Notes: generated from the sequence alone by a model not told the origin. Counted from the first letter of the stretch, positions 8,370-17,171 are shown. The stretch is DNA of 64,000 bases from Achromobacter spanius (GCF_029637605.1 NZ_CP121261.1:5332001-5396000), one strand, 5' to 3'. Translations and numbers: made by a program.

Positions 8370-9670
8370 CGCGCGCACCTGCCAAGCCGGTAGCGGCCGC
8401 AGGACCTGAGGGCCTGGAAGTCTGGTTGGATGATTCCAGCTTGGGGCCACTCGCGCACGTGGGCCGGCTGTATCGCAGCGGCCAGGAATCGGTGCGATTC
8501 GAGTATGACCCACAGTGGCTAAAAAATCCGCTGGCCTTTGCGCTAGACCCTGAGCTGGGCCTGGCTGTTGGCAACTACTTCCCGAAGGATTCCAACTTCG
8601 GCATTTTCCTCGACAGTTGCCCGGATCGCTGGGGCCAGGTGCTGATGAAGCGCCGTGAGCTGGTGGAAGCCAAGCAGCAAGGCCGTGCTCGCCGGGAGTT
8701 GTCGGTCTGGGATTTCTTTCTCGGGGTGCAGGACGCAACGCGCATGGGCGCGTTGCGCTTTAGCCCCTTGCAGGCCGATCGTAAGCTCAAGGCAGGCGAG
8801 GCACCGGAATTCCTGGACGATTGCCTGGCTAACGAGGCGCTAGCTGCGCCGGCATTGACAAAGATCGGAGAACTCCAAGCGGTAGCGCTGGAACTCACCC
8901 GCAAGAAGGTCGATGACCTGGCTCTTTTGCAGCAGTGGCTGAAAGTGCTGGTGGCGCCTGGCGCTTCGCTGGGCGGGGCCAGGCCCAAGGCCAATCTGCG
9001 AGACGGCGCCAATCAGCTGTGGATCGCCAAATTTCCAGGGGCTGACGATGAGCACGACTGGGGCTTGCGAGAAAAACTTATCCACGACATGGCATCCGAG
9101 TTTCTGCACACAGCGCCGGCGCGCGTCGAGCGCATTGGACACGGCTTTCATACGTTCGTGACGCAACGCTTTGATCGCACCGCCGGCGGTGAACGCCGAT
9201 TCTTCACCTCCGCCATGGCCCTGCTCGGCAAGACCGCCAGCGAGGACGCTAGTTACCTGGACATGGCCGACTTCATCGCCAACCATGGCGTGAAGGCCCA
9301 CATTGCTGCGGACCTGCGCGAGATGTTTCGCCGGGTAATGTTCAACGTGGCAGTAGCCAACCGGGATGATCACCTGCGCAATCACGGCTTCATCCGATAT
9401 GCCGGAGGGTGGCGTCCTGCGCCAGCCTACGACATGAACCCGTCGATCAAGAAGGATGAGCACGTCCTGGCGATCGACGATCACAGCCCCTTTCCGGACA
9501 TGGACACCGTGCTGATCACCGCGGAGTTCTACCGCGTCACGCCCCAGGATGCGAAAGCGGACCTCGCCAAGCTGCAAGGCATCCTTGCGAACTGGGAGAC
9601 CCGGGCTAAGGCTCTCGGACTCTCAACTGTTGAGCGCGCGGAGTTGGAAGACTGCTTCATGCAGCTTTGA
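8366..9670 (+). CDS. hipA: HipA-like serine/threonine kinase toxin
   Basis: The product is 434 residues, the expected size of HipA. Kinase landmarks are intact: GGARPK at 203-208 in the nucleotide loop, Lys222 in WIAKF, the catalytic NRDDHLRN at 332-339 (Asp334 aligns with the catalytic Asp of HipA), and the metal-binding Asp356 in AYDMNPS. In E. coli HipA phosphorylates glutamyl-tRNA synthetase, causing growth arrest and persistence; targets differ among homologues. Start codon overlaps the hipB stop. The N-subdomain-1 is fused rather than split. All catalytic residues being present suggests an active toxin, kept in the island remnant by addiction. Confidence 0.9.
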   Translation: MTRAPAKPVAAAGPEGLEVWLDDSSLGPLAHVGRLYRSGQESVRFEYDPQWLKNPLAFALDPELGLAVGNYFPKDSNFGIFLDSCPDRWGQVLMKRRELVEAKQQGRARRELSVWDFFLGVQDATRMGALRFSPLQADRKLKAGEAPEFLDDCLANEALAAPALTKIGELQAVALELTRKKVDDLALLQQWLKVLVAPGASLGGARPKANLRDGANQLWIAKFPGADDEHDWGLREKLIHDMASEFLHTAPARVERIGHGFHTFVTQRFDRTAGGERRFFTSAMALLGKTASEDASYLDMADFIANHGVKAHIAADLREMFRRVMFNVAVANRDDHLRNHGFIRYAGGWRPAPAYDMNPSIKKDEHVLAIDDHSPFPDMDTVLITAEFYRVTPQDAKADLAKLQGILANWETRAKALGLSTVERAELEDCFMQL

Positions 9671-9760
9671 ATGACAAGAAGTCCCTCTGACCTGACTCCT
9701 GGAAGTTGGACACCAATCCAACCGTTGGGGCACGTCACTGACCACGAAGAACAGCGCCCA

Positions 9761-10753
9761 TCACCCCCTGGAAAACAACCTCTTCAACAACGACCTATGT
9801 TTCCGTCGTTTAGCCCCTTGCAGAATCGGCGGCGCGTCATACGTCTTTGCCAGCACCGCCAACGCTTCCGCCCCGGGTTTGCTTCCTTGAACCAACGCCC
9901 AAGCCACATCGAACATCGCCTGCTTCAGCCCTTCAATCTCAAGCGGCCGCACGTTCCATTCAATCGTCGAAAACGCAGGCGGTGTGTACACCGGAAGCAG
10001 CCGGTCGATCGCGGTGAAGCGGTCATCGTGGTCACGCCGCGCCAACACCACGGGAATGCCCATCGCCAGGCACGGGCTTGCCACATGCAGCAAGGGCGTG
10101 ACGACGATGCTGGCTTCATTGCGGTACAGGTCCAGGTAGCTGGCCGCCAGCTCGTCCATCTGGGTCACGGCCTGGTCCGAGAGCGGAATCTTGGGCACTG
10201 GCTCCCGTTGAAAAACCAGGGACGCGCGTTGCAGCAGGGACCGGGGAATGTATTCATACAGGTTCTGGTGCAGCACGCCCGCGCCGGAACCGAAGGCGAT
10301 GACCGGCTTGCTGCCAGTCACCTGCGGGTCGCGGCGCTTTAGCGTCAGCGTCGCACAGCCCGTAACGAACGCCGCAATGCCGTGCTTATCGAACATCTGC
10401 TTCGTGGCATTGTCCCGGCACCCAATCGGCTGGTGTTCCTGGAACAGCTTTTTGTTCGACGTGATGAGCGATTCGGTTTCGGCGTTGAATCCGAAAAACA
10501 CCGGTTCGATCTGGGGTGGAAGCGGGAAGCAGTCGTCATGAAAGCAGCCGTTCATGATGAGTTTCACGGGCGGCCCGGCGTAGTCACGCAGCGAGTCACG
10601 GTCCACCCCCACCATGTCGGCCGGGTCAACATTCAGGTGCGCCAGCAGTCGGCGTACCGCGATGGACTGGATGTTGTCGCCCACATTGACGGTGCGCCGC
10701 TTGGGGTCGTTCCCGTAACGAAATTCCAGGTATCCGAATTTTTGGGCTTGCAT
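9761..10753 (-). CDS. Polysaccharide pyruvyl transferase family protein
   Basis: The product is 330 residues. The N-terminal NVGDNIQSIAVRRLL, the GCRDNATKQMFDKHG segment and the late VVTPLLHVASPCLAMGIPVV strand are hallmarks of the PS_pyruv_trans fold, a GT-B-like enzyme family that puts a pyruvate ketal on cell-surface sugars. No glycan genes surround it, so the acceptor is unknown. I use the ATG complementary to 10751-10753; a GTG 63 bases upstream would add 21 residues with no obvious ribosome site for either. The C-terminus is strongly basic (KRRKHRSLLKRLFSRG). It converges with hipA. Confidence 0.8.
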   Translation of the reverse strand: MQAQKFGYLEFRYGNDPKRRTVNVGDNIQSIAVRRLLAHLNVDPADMVGVDRDSLRDYAGPPVKLIMNGCFHDDCFPLPPQIEPVFFGFNAETESLITSNKKLFQEHQPIGCRDNATKQMFDKHGIAAFVTGCATLTLKRRDPQVTGSKPVIAFGSGAGVLHQNLYEYIPRSLLQRASLVFQREPVPKIPLSDQAVTQMDELAASYLDLYRNEASIVVTPLLHVASPCLAMGIPVVLARRDHDDRFTAIDRLLPVYTPPAFSTIEWNVRPLEIEGLKQAMFDVAWALVQGSKPGAEALAVLAKTYDAPPILQGAKRRKHRSLLKRLFSRG

Positions 10754-10857
10754 AAGTTCTGGTGTGAAGGACGCGAACGGTCCGGCTTGCGAAAAGTGTC
10801 GGCCGCACTTTATCACGGGGCGTTTGGTGAACCTGCGTCCATCCCCCTACCCCCGAT

Positions 10858-11643
10858 CTACCCCGCCGCCGTCACATCCCCCTTATTCTTCTCCACCATT
10901 CCCTTCAACACCTGGCCAAGCTCGGTGGGGAAGGGGAACACGATGGTGGAGTTGTTCTGCGACCCGATCATGGCCAGCGTGCTCAGGTAGCGCAGTTGCA
11001 TCGCTTCGGGCTGCTGGGCCAGGGTGCGGGCGGCGTTCAGTAGCATCTGGGCGGCTTGTTCTTCGCCTTCAGCGTGGATGATCTTGGCGCGCCGTTCGCG
11101 TTCGGCCTCGGCCTGGCGGGCGATGACGCGGATCATGCTTTCGTTCAGGTCGATGTGCTTGATTTCCACGTTCGCCATCTTGATGCCCCATGAGTCGGTC
11201 TGCGCATCCAGGATCTCTTGCACGTCGTTGTTCAGCTTGTCGCGCTCGGACAGCATTTCGTCCAGGTCGTGCTTGCCCAGGACAGAACGCAGGGTCGTCT
11301 GGGCCAGTTCGCTGGTGGCTTGCCGGAAGTTCTCTACCTGGATCACGGAGCGTTCGGGATCGATGATGCGAAAGTAGATGACGGCATTCACTTTGACCGA
11401 CACGTTGTCACGCGAGATGACGTCTTGGCTGGGAACGTCGAACACGCTCATGCGCTGGTCCACGCGCACCATCTGCTGGATCACCGGAACCATCAGGATC
11501 AGCCCGGGGCCTTTGACGCCGGTAAAGCGGCCCAGCGTGAAGATCACGCCGCGCTCGTACTCGCGCAGGATTCGGATCGACAGGGCAAAGAGGCCGGCGA
11601 TCACGACGACGATGGGGCCGTAGAAGGCGAGTTGCGTAAACAT
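10858..11643 (-). CDS. Slipin family SPFH-domain membrane protein
   Basis: The product is 261 residues. One N-terminal hydrophobic helix (GPIVVVIAGLFALSI) is followed by an SPFH/band-7 domain: REYERGVIFTLGRFTGVKGP, DVPSQDVISRDNVSVKVNAV, and the helical ARQAEAERERRAKIIHAEGE segment. Stomatin/slipin proteins oligomerise in membranes and partner with NfeD proteases. The long NfeD gene lies 39 bases upstream on the same strand, which is the conserved pairing for this family. The role is thought to be membrane microdomain organisation and quality control; there is no sequence evidence for a specific client. Confidence 0.92.
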   Translation of the reverse strand: MFTQLAFYGPIVVVIAGLFALSIRILREYERGVIFTLGRFTGVKGPGLILMVPVIQQMVRVDQRMSVFDVPSQDVISRDNVSVKVNAVIYFRIIDPERSVIQVENFRQATSELAQTTLRSVLGKHDLDEMLSERDKLNNDVQEILDAQTDSWGIKMANVEIKHIDLNESMIRVIARQAEAERERRAKIIHAEGEEQAAQMLLNAARTLAQQPEAMQLRYLSTLAMIGSQNNSTIVFPFPTELGQVLKGMVEKNKGDVTAAG

Positions 11644-11682
11644 GGAAGGCTCCTGAAAAAGGGTTGTCGTTGCTTCGAGCCT

Positions 11683-13203
11683 TCATCCTCCCCGGGAAGG
11701 CTCGTAAGGGGGAAGGGCGGTGTCGGCTACGACATGCAGGGTCACCCCTCGCACGGCCGCGATCACTACCGTGTCGCCAGGGGCCAGGCCCGCCGGCCCC
11801 ACTGCGCGCCAGCGCTCTCCGGCCGCGGTGACATGGCCTTGCTCTCCGGTCCAGCTCAGTACTTTGATGCGCTGCCCGATCAGCGCTTCGGCCCCGCTGA
11901 CAATCGGCGCGCGGCGCGATCGCAGTGCCAGCCGAGCGATCAGGAATGTCATTCCCAGGCTTGCCATTGCCACGCCGGCCACCAGCGGAAGCGATACCTC
12001 GTAGGCTGGCGTCTCCGTGTCGACCAGCAAGAGGGAACCCAGCACGAAGGAAATGGCGCCGCCTATGCCCAGGATGCCGATCGACGGCGTGAATATCTCC
12101 GCCACCATGAGCACGGCGCCCAGCAAGACCAAGGCGAGTCCGGCATAGGTCAGCGGTAGCGCCGACAAGGCGTAGAGACCAATCAGCAGACATATCGCGC
12201 CGACCACGCCGGGATAGAGCGCGCCTGGGTTCATGAATTCGAATATCAAGCCGTATACGCCCACCATCAACAACATGAGCGCCAGGTTGGGATTTGTGAT
12301 GACGCTCAGCACGCGCGTGCGCCAATCGGGTTCTCTGTGCTGCACGCGCAGCCCCTTGGTTTGCAGCACGGTATCGGTGTTGCCCACCTTGACGGTGCGC
12401 CCATCCGCCTGTGCCAACAGGTCCGGGATGTCGTCGGCAATAAGGTCAACCACCTTCTGCGCGTGGGCTTCTCTGGCCGACAGGCTGGCCGCTGATCGCA
12501 CGGCGTCTTCCGCCCAGTCGGCATTGCGCCCGCGCAAGGCAGCCAGTGAGCGGATGTAGGCGACTGCGTCGTTGATGGCTTTGGATTCGCTGGCGTTCTG
12601 TGGGGGCGCTGCGGGCGGTTTGCGATCGGCTTGCTCGGCCGAGGACTTGTCGCCACCTTTATCCGTGGACTTGTCTGTGCGGCTTTCAGGAGACTTCTCG
12701 GCGGGCTTGTCGGCGCTGCCGGGTTCCTTCTCATCCGGCTTGGGAAAGCCCCCGCCCAAGGCCACGGGCGTGGCAGCTCCAAGATTCGTCGCGGGCGCCA
12801 TCGCCGCGACATGGCTGGCGTAAAGAATGTAGGTGCCGGCGCTGGCCGCGCGTGCCCCATTGGGGCTCACATAGGAAATCACCGGGACGGGCGACGCGAG
12901 TATCGCGCGGATGATGTCGCGCATCGACAGATCAAGCCCGCCGGGCGTGTCGATGCGCAAGATGACTGCCGCGGCATTCTGTTCGTGCGCCGCAGCCAGC
13001 CCGCGGATCAGATAATCCGCCGTGGCGGGGCCGACGATGCCGTCCAGGGACAGCACGACGGCGGATCGTTGTTGGGCGCTATCTTGCGGGGTTTCTCCCC
13101 AAGCGCTGGTGATTGCCAACGTCCACAACAAAGCGATGCCGCATAACGCGCGGAGCATCGAGGGCGCGTGGGCCGCCGGCCACCAAGGTCGACCAATGAC
13201 CAT
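11683..13203 (-). CDS. Long-form NfeD: membrane serine protease with ClpP-like domain
   Basis: The product is 506 residues. After a signal peptide ending near SAWGE comes a ClpP-class protease domain with ILRIDTPGGL and the nucleophile in NGARAASAGTYI (Ser121). The Lys of ESKAINDAVAYIRSL is the probable dyad partner by comparison with archaeal NfeD. A highly charged Lys/Glu/Asp/Pro insert lies between them (about residues 155-200). Several TM helices and an OB-fold NfeD C-terminal domain (EALIGQRIKVL to VVADTALP) follow. These proteases act on membrane proteins together with slipin, whose gene is next in the operon. Start at 13203 is supported by GGAGGG about nine bases upstream; an internal Met at 13158 lacks one. 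Confidence 0.9.
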   Translation of the reverse strand: MVIGRPWWPAAHAPSMLRALCGIALLWTLAITSAWGETPQDSAQQRSAVVLSLDGIVGPATADYLIRGLAAAHEQNAAAVILRIDTPGGLDLSMRDIIRAILASPVPVISYVSPNGARAASAGTYILYASHVAAMAPATNLGAATPVALGGGFPKPDEKEPGSADKPAEKSPESRTDKSTDKGGDKSSAEQADRKPPAAPPQNASESKAINDAVAYIRSLAALRGRNADWAEDAVRSAASLSAREAHAQKVVDLIADDIPDLLAQADGRTVKVGNTDTVLQTKGLRVQHREPDWRTRVLSVITNPNLALMLLMVGVYGLIFEFMNPGALYPGVVGAICLLIGLYALSALPLTYAGLALVLLGAVLMVAEIFTPSIGILGIGGAISFVLGSLLLVDTETPAYEVSLPLVAGVAMASLGMTFLIARLALRSRRAPIVSGAEALIGQRIKVLSWTGEQGHVTAAGERWRAVGPAGLAPGDTVVIAAVRGVTLHVVADTALPPYEPSRGG

Positions 13204-13310
13204 GAGCTGGGTCCCTCCGGGGTGCATGGGGGAATTGCTGCCTCCCATACCTATGCACGGTACTCCCATTATTGGCGCGCGGCCAATAGCAGGAGCAAGG
13301 GTTCCGGCCC

Positions 13311-13580
13311 CTAGCCAAACTCAAGCTGATAGAAATTCTGGCTGGCGATCAGTGTTGCGCCGCAGGACGTGCGCATGCCTTCCAGCGCCGTCATGCGGTC
13401 CGAGCTGACGTTCTGCACACCTTCCACGATGGTGTGTGTGTCGCCGCACTTGGGGCAGGTGACACGGTCGCCGACGCGCGCCATGGGCTGGCCGAAGATG
13501 ATGACGGTTTCATCGCCGGTCACGACGACGCCGCCGTGCGACGTCTTGTCGCCTTTGCGTATAACAGAGCGTTGGGGCAT
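13311..13580 (-). CDS. PAAR-domain protein, T6SS spike tip
   Basis: The product is 89 residues, a stand-alone PAAR. It has the N-terminal SVIRKGDKTSHGGVVVTGD, PMARVGDRVTCPKCGDTHTI with Cys and His ligands for the tip zinc, and the closing MRTSCGATLIASQ repeat. PAAR proteins cap the VgrG trimer and sharpen the T6SS needle. No effector extension is fused. It lies upstream of the tssA region but on the opposite strand, behind a PDGTY-repeat gene and a 12-bp tandem repeat, and could serve either of the two VgrGs in the cluster. Confidence 0.92.
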   Translation of the reverse strand: MPQRSVIRKGDKTSHGGVVVTGDETVIIFGQPMARVGDRVTCPKCGDTHTIVEGVQNVSSDRMTALEGMRTSCGATLIASQNFYQLEFG

Positions 13581-13617
13581 GGCTGGACGAGTGCTTGGGG
13601 TTATGGCTTCAGCGACC

Positions 13618-13677
13618 GCTTGGGCTATAGCTTGGGCTATAGCTTGAGCTATGGCTTGAACTACAGCTTGAACTACA
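13618..13677. repeat. Five tandem copies of a 12-bp repeat
   Basis: Consecutive units are GCTTGGGCTATA, GCTTGGGCTATA, GCTTGAGCTATG, GCTTGAACTACA and GCTTGAACTACA. They lie between the stop of the PDGTY-repeat gene and the start of PAAR, within the probable PAAR leader on the minus strand. Confidence 0.9.
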
Positions 13678-13684
13678 GCGAGGC

Positions 13685-13939
13685 TTACAAATACGTGCCG
13701 TCCGGCGCACGCCGGGCCGGGCCGACCACGAAGGTGCCATCGGGCGCCATGCGCACGGGGCCGCCGCCGCCTTTGTAGGTGCCGTCCGGTGCGCGCTGCG
13801 GGGTGCCGGCCACGTAGGTGCCGTCGGGCGCGCGGGTGATGGGGCCTTCGCCGCCAACATAGGTGCCGTCGGGCGCACGGCGCGGTGTGCCAACGATGAA
13901 GTGCCCGTTGGGCAGCATGCGGATCGATTTCGTGGTCAT
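13685..13939 (-). CDS. Small PDGTY-repeat protein next to PAAR
   Basis: The product is 84 residues and is almost entirely made of a short repeat: an opening LPNGHFIVGTPR, then RAPDGTYVGG, RAPDGTYVAG, RAPDGTYKGG, MAPDGTFVVG and a final RAPDGTYL, spaced 13-16 residues apart. Each unit would form a beta-hairpin, so a small beta-solenoid or a strand-addition fold is likely. There is no signal peptide or Cys. The start is set by AAGGAG six bases before the ATG complementary to 13937-13939. It is co-directional with, and about 105 bp upstream of, the PAAR gene, so a role in spike loading or as a tip accessory is a reasonable guess only. Confidence 0.7.
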   Translation of the reverse strand: MTTKSIRMLPNGHFIVGTPRRAPDGTYVGGEGPITRAPDGTYVAGTPQRAPDGTYKGGGGPVRMAPDGTFVVGPARRAPDGTYL

Positions 13940-14130
13940 GGACGCTCCTTGGGAGAGGAGCGCAAATGATAACGATGCATCGTGATGCGCCTTGTAATAG
14001 GACGTGTCATCTTTGAACGTTATGCGTAAGCGAATGTGGGATGATTTCCGCCATTGCCGCCGCTGGCCGCCTGTCCGCACCGCCTGTCTGGCCGTGCCGC
14101 CGCCAGCTTTCGTCACCTCTCCGTTGCGAT

Positions 14131-15285
14131 ATGACCGACATCAACGCTTTGTTGCTACCGATACCCGGCGATGCGCCCTGCGGCGTGGACCTGGTGTTTT
14201 CCCCCGAATTCGACGCCATCCGCGAAGCGCGCCGGCACGACGACCCCCAGCTGGACCAGGGCGATTGGGTCATAGACCTGAAAGAAGCCGACTGGCCGGA
14301 AGTCGCGCGCATTTGTTCCGAGGCCTTGCGCAACCGCAGCAAGGACATCCGCATTGCCTCGTGGTTGGCTGAAGCCTGGGCCAAGACGCGCGGCTTCGCG
14401 GGCCTGCGCGACGGCTACCTGCTGATCGACGGCCTGTGCCGCGACTATTGGGAAGGCCTGCATCCGGTGCCCGAGGATGGCGACGTGCAGCAGCGCGTGG
14501 GCAATCTGGCCTGGCTGTTGTCGCGGTCGCAGCAACTGATCGGCGAGATTCCGCTGACGCAGGCCGACGGCGCGCGTTACGGCGCGGTGCTCTGGGAAGC
14601 CGCCAGCCAACTGGCCAACGCGGTCAAGCGCACGCCGGACAACGCCAACGAATTGACCCGGGGCAAGCTCACGCTAGACCGCTTTGACGCCGCGCGACGC
14701 GACACCCCGCCGTCGTTCTATTCCGAGCTGGACACTCAGTTGGACGGTTGCGCCCAGGCGCTGGCGCAGCTTGAGCGCACGCTGGACGAACGCCTGGGCG
14801 ACGAGAGCCCGGCGTTTTCGCGGGTGCGAGAGGCGCTGCGCAACGTTACCGAACTGGCGCACCGGTTCGCGCGCGACGCGGGACTGCTGGTGCGCGCCGA
14901 CATCACGCCCGCGCCAACGCAGACACCAATGTCGACTCAGGGGGCGCCCGCCGTTCCCACCCGAGTGGAGCCCACCTTGACTGCTGTCAACGCATTCCCA
15001 GGCGCTGAAGCCATGCCCGCCGGCGCGCCCGCTGGCGACGCCGTGCCGCCTGCCGCGCGCGGCCCGATCCAGACGCGCGAGCAAGCCCTGGCACAGTTAC
15101 GCGAGGTGGCTGATTTCTTTCGCCGCACCGAGCCGCACAGCCCCGTCGCCTATCTGGCCGACAAGGCCGCAAGCTGGGGCGAGATGTCCTTGCATCTGTG
15201 GCTGCGCACCGTGGTCAAGAACGACGAGACCTTGTCGGGCCTCGAAGAGTTGCTGGGCATCAAGAAGGCGGGCGAGAACTCCTGA
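14131..15285 (+). CDS. tssA: T6SS protein TssA (ImpA N-terminal domain)
   Basis: The product is 384 residues. The N-terminal ImpA domain (LLLPIPGDAPCGVDLVFSPE, then WPEVARICSEALRNRSKDIR) is diagnostic. The C-terminal part has an Ala/Pro-rich linker and the short final domain REQALAQLREVADFFRRTEP, HSPVAYLADKAASWGEMSL. TssA proteins organise baseplate assembly and sheath polymerisation. The start at ATG 14131 matches the usual TssA N-terminus; an ATG at 14041 would add 30 atypical residues. It converges with the OmpA/tagF/tssM operon. Confidence 0.93.
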   Translation: MTDINALLLPIPGDAPCGVDLVFSPEFDAIREARRHDDPQLDQGDWVIDLKEADWPEVARICSEALRNRSKDIRIASWLAEAWAKTRGFAGLRDGYLLIDGLCRDYWEGLHPVPEDGDVQQRVGNLAWLLSRSQQLIGEIPLTQADGARYGAVLWEAASQLANAVKRTPDNANELTRGKLTLDRFDAARRDTPPSFYSELDTQLDGCAQALAQLERTLDERLGDESPAFSRVREALRNVTELAHRFARDAGLLVRADITPAPTQTPMSTQGAPAVPTRVEPTLTAVNAFPGAEAMPAGAPAGDAVPPAARGPIQTREQALAQLREVADFFRRTEPHSPVAYLADKAASWGEMSLHLWLRTVVKNDETLSGLEELLGIKKAGENS

Positions 15286-15290
15286 CGCTT

Positions 15291-15356
15291 CAGGCCTGAA
15301 GCCCTAGGCCCAAGCCTGGAAGTTCCAGGTTCAAGCCCAAAGCCAAAAGCCCAAGC
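15291..15356. repeat. AAGCCC-rich low-complexity intergenic stretch
   Basis: Between the convergent tssA and OmpA-like genes, variants of (A)AGCC(C/T) recur about every 8-12 bases (ccTGAAGCCC, CCAAGCCT, TCAAGCCC, AAAGCC, AAAGCCC, AAGCC). No hairpin with a T-tract is evident. Confidence 0.5.
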
Positions 15357-15389
15357 CGCAGGCCTCCGCCTTCCAGCCCCCGCGCCACC

Positions 15390-16184
15390 TCAGCGCGCGG
15401 CGCGGAACTCGATGCGCCGATTCTTCGCGCGCCCCTCCGCCGTGGCGTTGGTAGCCACCGGCTGGTCGGGGCCCGCGCCCATGGCCTCGAAGCGCGACAC
15501 CGGCAGGCCCTTGTCCACCAGATAATCCCGCACCGCGTCCGCGCGCGCCTGGCTCAGCGCCAGGTTGGTGCTGCGGCTGCCTGAACTATCGGTATGCCCG
15601 ATGATCTGGATCTTGTCGGCGCGCAGCTTGGGCACCGCGTCGGCCACGCGGTCCAGCAGTTCCCGACCACGCGTGGTCAGGCGCGTGCTGCCGGTCTCGA
15701 ATTCCACGACACGGTCGCTCAGCAAGTTGTCCAGCACATCCTGTTCGTCCTTGCTGGCCGACACGCGCAGGCCGTTGACGATCTTGTAGGTGGGGTTCAG
15801 GGACGTGGCGAACGTGCTGGCAATCTGCTGCCGCGACGCTTCGTTATCGACCTCGCCGCGCAGGCGGATCTGCGTGCCGTCGATTTCAAGCTGGCCACGG
15901 TTGATCTGCTTGAGCGGGCTGTCCAGCAGCTTGCTCACGTGTTGCGACCAGTTTGGCGGCGCGACCACGCCACCCACGTCGATGCGGTCGATCACGTTGC
16001 CCACGCCGTAGACCTTTTGCAGACGCGCCAGCACGTCGGCCTTGGTGGCCTCGTCGGGCACCGCGCCGCTGGCCACTACCTGGCCGGGTTGGGGAATGAC
16101 ATTGGCGGGAACCACCGTGGCGGCATCCTGGGCATGGGCCGCGCAGGACAGGGCGGCGGCCAGGGCAAGAATAAGCGTGCGCAT
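15390..16184 (-). CDS. T6SS-linked OmpA-family protein
   Basis: The product is 264 residues with a cleavable signal peptide (MRTLILALAAALSCAAHAQ). The middle region has a BON-like beta-alpha module (LEIDGTQIRLRGEVDNEAS). The C-terminal third is an OmpA/MotB peptidoglycan-binding domain: VEFETGSTRLTTRG, IQIIGHTDSSGSRSTNLALS, then NRRIEFRAAR. In T6SS clusters such proteins help anchor the TssJLM complex to peptidoglycan, a job that in other systems is done by an extension of TssL; here TssL lacks that extension. The gene starts three bases after the tagF stop, so it is translated as part of the tssM-tagF operon. Confidence 0.9.
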   Translation of the reverse strand: MRTLILALAAALSCAAHAQDAATVVPANVIPQPGQVVASGAVPDEATKADVLARLQKVYGVGNVIDRIDVGGVVAPPNWSQHVSKLLDSPLKQINRGQLEIDGTQIRLRGEVDNEASRQQIASTFATSLNPTYKIVNGLRVSASKDEQDVLDNLLSDRVVEFETGSTRLTTRGRELLDRVADAVPKLRADKIQIIGHTDSSGSRSTNLALSQARADAVRDYLVDKGLPVSRFEAMGAGPDQPVATNATAEGRAKNRRIEFRAAR

Positions 16185-16187
16185 GCG

Positions 16188-17171
16188 CTAGGCTCCGATA
16201 AAGACTTCGCGGAAGGTTTCCAGCGCCTGGCGCAAGGAAAGCCGCGGTTGATCCAGATAGCTCGACAGCTTGGCCAGGCCATGGCTGGCGCTGACGTGGT
16301 CGCGCACCCAGGGGGCGCTTTCCAGCACGATGTAGTGCTGCGCCAGGGTTTGCGGCGTGGACAGCAGGCTGGCCAGCGTCTGCGGCGAAGCGCCGCGAAA
16401 GCCCACCACCAGCCGATGCTTGCCCGCCACCTGCCCGACGAACATCGCAATCTCGAAGTCGGCGCGGGTCAGGAACGGCGCAATCAGCGTCATCCAGTAC
16501 GTGGCGACCAAGTTGATGTAGAGCGGGTCGTCCGGCAGCGGCAGGGCCAGGCCAGTGTCCAGCTGCGACGATCCGCTGGACATCACCGGCGCCAGCAGGA
16601 TGCCCAGCGCCAGCACAATGTCGTGCACGCTGGCGGCGTGGCCGTTGCTGCGCAGCATGGCCTCGACGCGCTCGATGGTTTGAAGGTCGACAAAGGCGTC
16701 AAAGCCGTCGTCGGCGGCGGTGCGGATTTCCCCTTCAAGATCGTTCAGCGTCTGTAGCGCCGACGCCGGGTCGCCAGGCAGCATCAGTTGCGCCGCGGCC
16801 GTGCCCATGCGGTTCCACATGCGGCTGAACGCCAGCGGGCTGCGCGCAATGAAATCCAGCGGGCGCGACACTTCCACCGAGGTCGCGGTGATGAACGGAA
16901 AGCGCCGCCCCGACTGGTCATGGCTGGGCTGCAAGTGGCCCGCAATGGCCAGCTTGCCGCGCGAGCCCAGCACCGCGAAGGGCATGGGCTGGGCCTCGTC
17001 GTACAGCGTCTTCCAGTGAGGATCCTGCGCCAGGATCTCCATGGTGTTGGCAACCCAGGCATCCAGCGTCGCCATCAACTGTGGGTGCGAGGTGTTCTTG
17101 ACGAAGTCGCCACGCGACGGGATTTTGCCGAAGTATGCCGTACGGAACATGGGTGACTGCGGATGGCTCAT
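16188..17171 (-). CDS. tagF: T6SS-associated protein TagF
   Basis: The product is 327 residues. FRTAYFGKIPSRGDFVKNTS at the N-terminus and the WRKTL-like DPHWKTLYDEAQPMPFAVLG segment mark the TagF (DUF2094) family. TagF is a post-translational repressor of T6SS, acting with Fha-type proteins where these exist; no fha gene is visible in this window. A C-terminal region of about 100 residues continues past the usual short TagF domain. Its start overlaps the tssM stop by ATGA, so translation is coupled. Confidence 0.92.
   Translation of the reverse strand: MSHPQSPMFRTAYFGKIPSRGDFVKNTSHPQLMATLDAWVANTMEILAQDPHWKTLYDEAQPMPFAVLGSRGKLAIAGHLQPSHDQSGRRFPFITATSVEVSRPLDFIARSPLAFSRMWNRMGTAAAQLMLPGDPASALQTLNDLEGEIRTAADDGFDAFVDLQTIERVEAMLRSNGHAASVHDIVLALGILLAPVMSSGSSQLDTGLALPLPDDPLYINLVATYWMTLIAPFLTRADFEIAMFVGQVAGKHRLVVGFRGASPQTLASLLSTPQTLAQHYIVLESAPWVRDHVSASHGLAKLSSYLDQPRLSLRQALETFREVFIGA

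Larger units (their letters stand above)
7383..9670 (+). mobile_element. Remnant of a tRNA-Lys-integrated genomic island
   Basis: The segment begins right at the tRNA 3' end and carries an integrase fragment, then about 220 bp of A/T-rich DNA without a gene (7796-8015), then hipB-hipA. This content and the drop in G+C around 7860-8000 differ from the flanks. I could not find a repeat of the tRNA 3' end marking the distal junction, so the right boundary is an estimate. Confidence 0.45.

Noticed and set aside
9671-9760. Distal att repeat of tRNA-Lys after hipA
   Set aside because: I looked for a copy of the tRNA 3' end (GAGCCACTCACAGCCC) downstream of hipA and found none, so the island boundary is left open.
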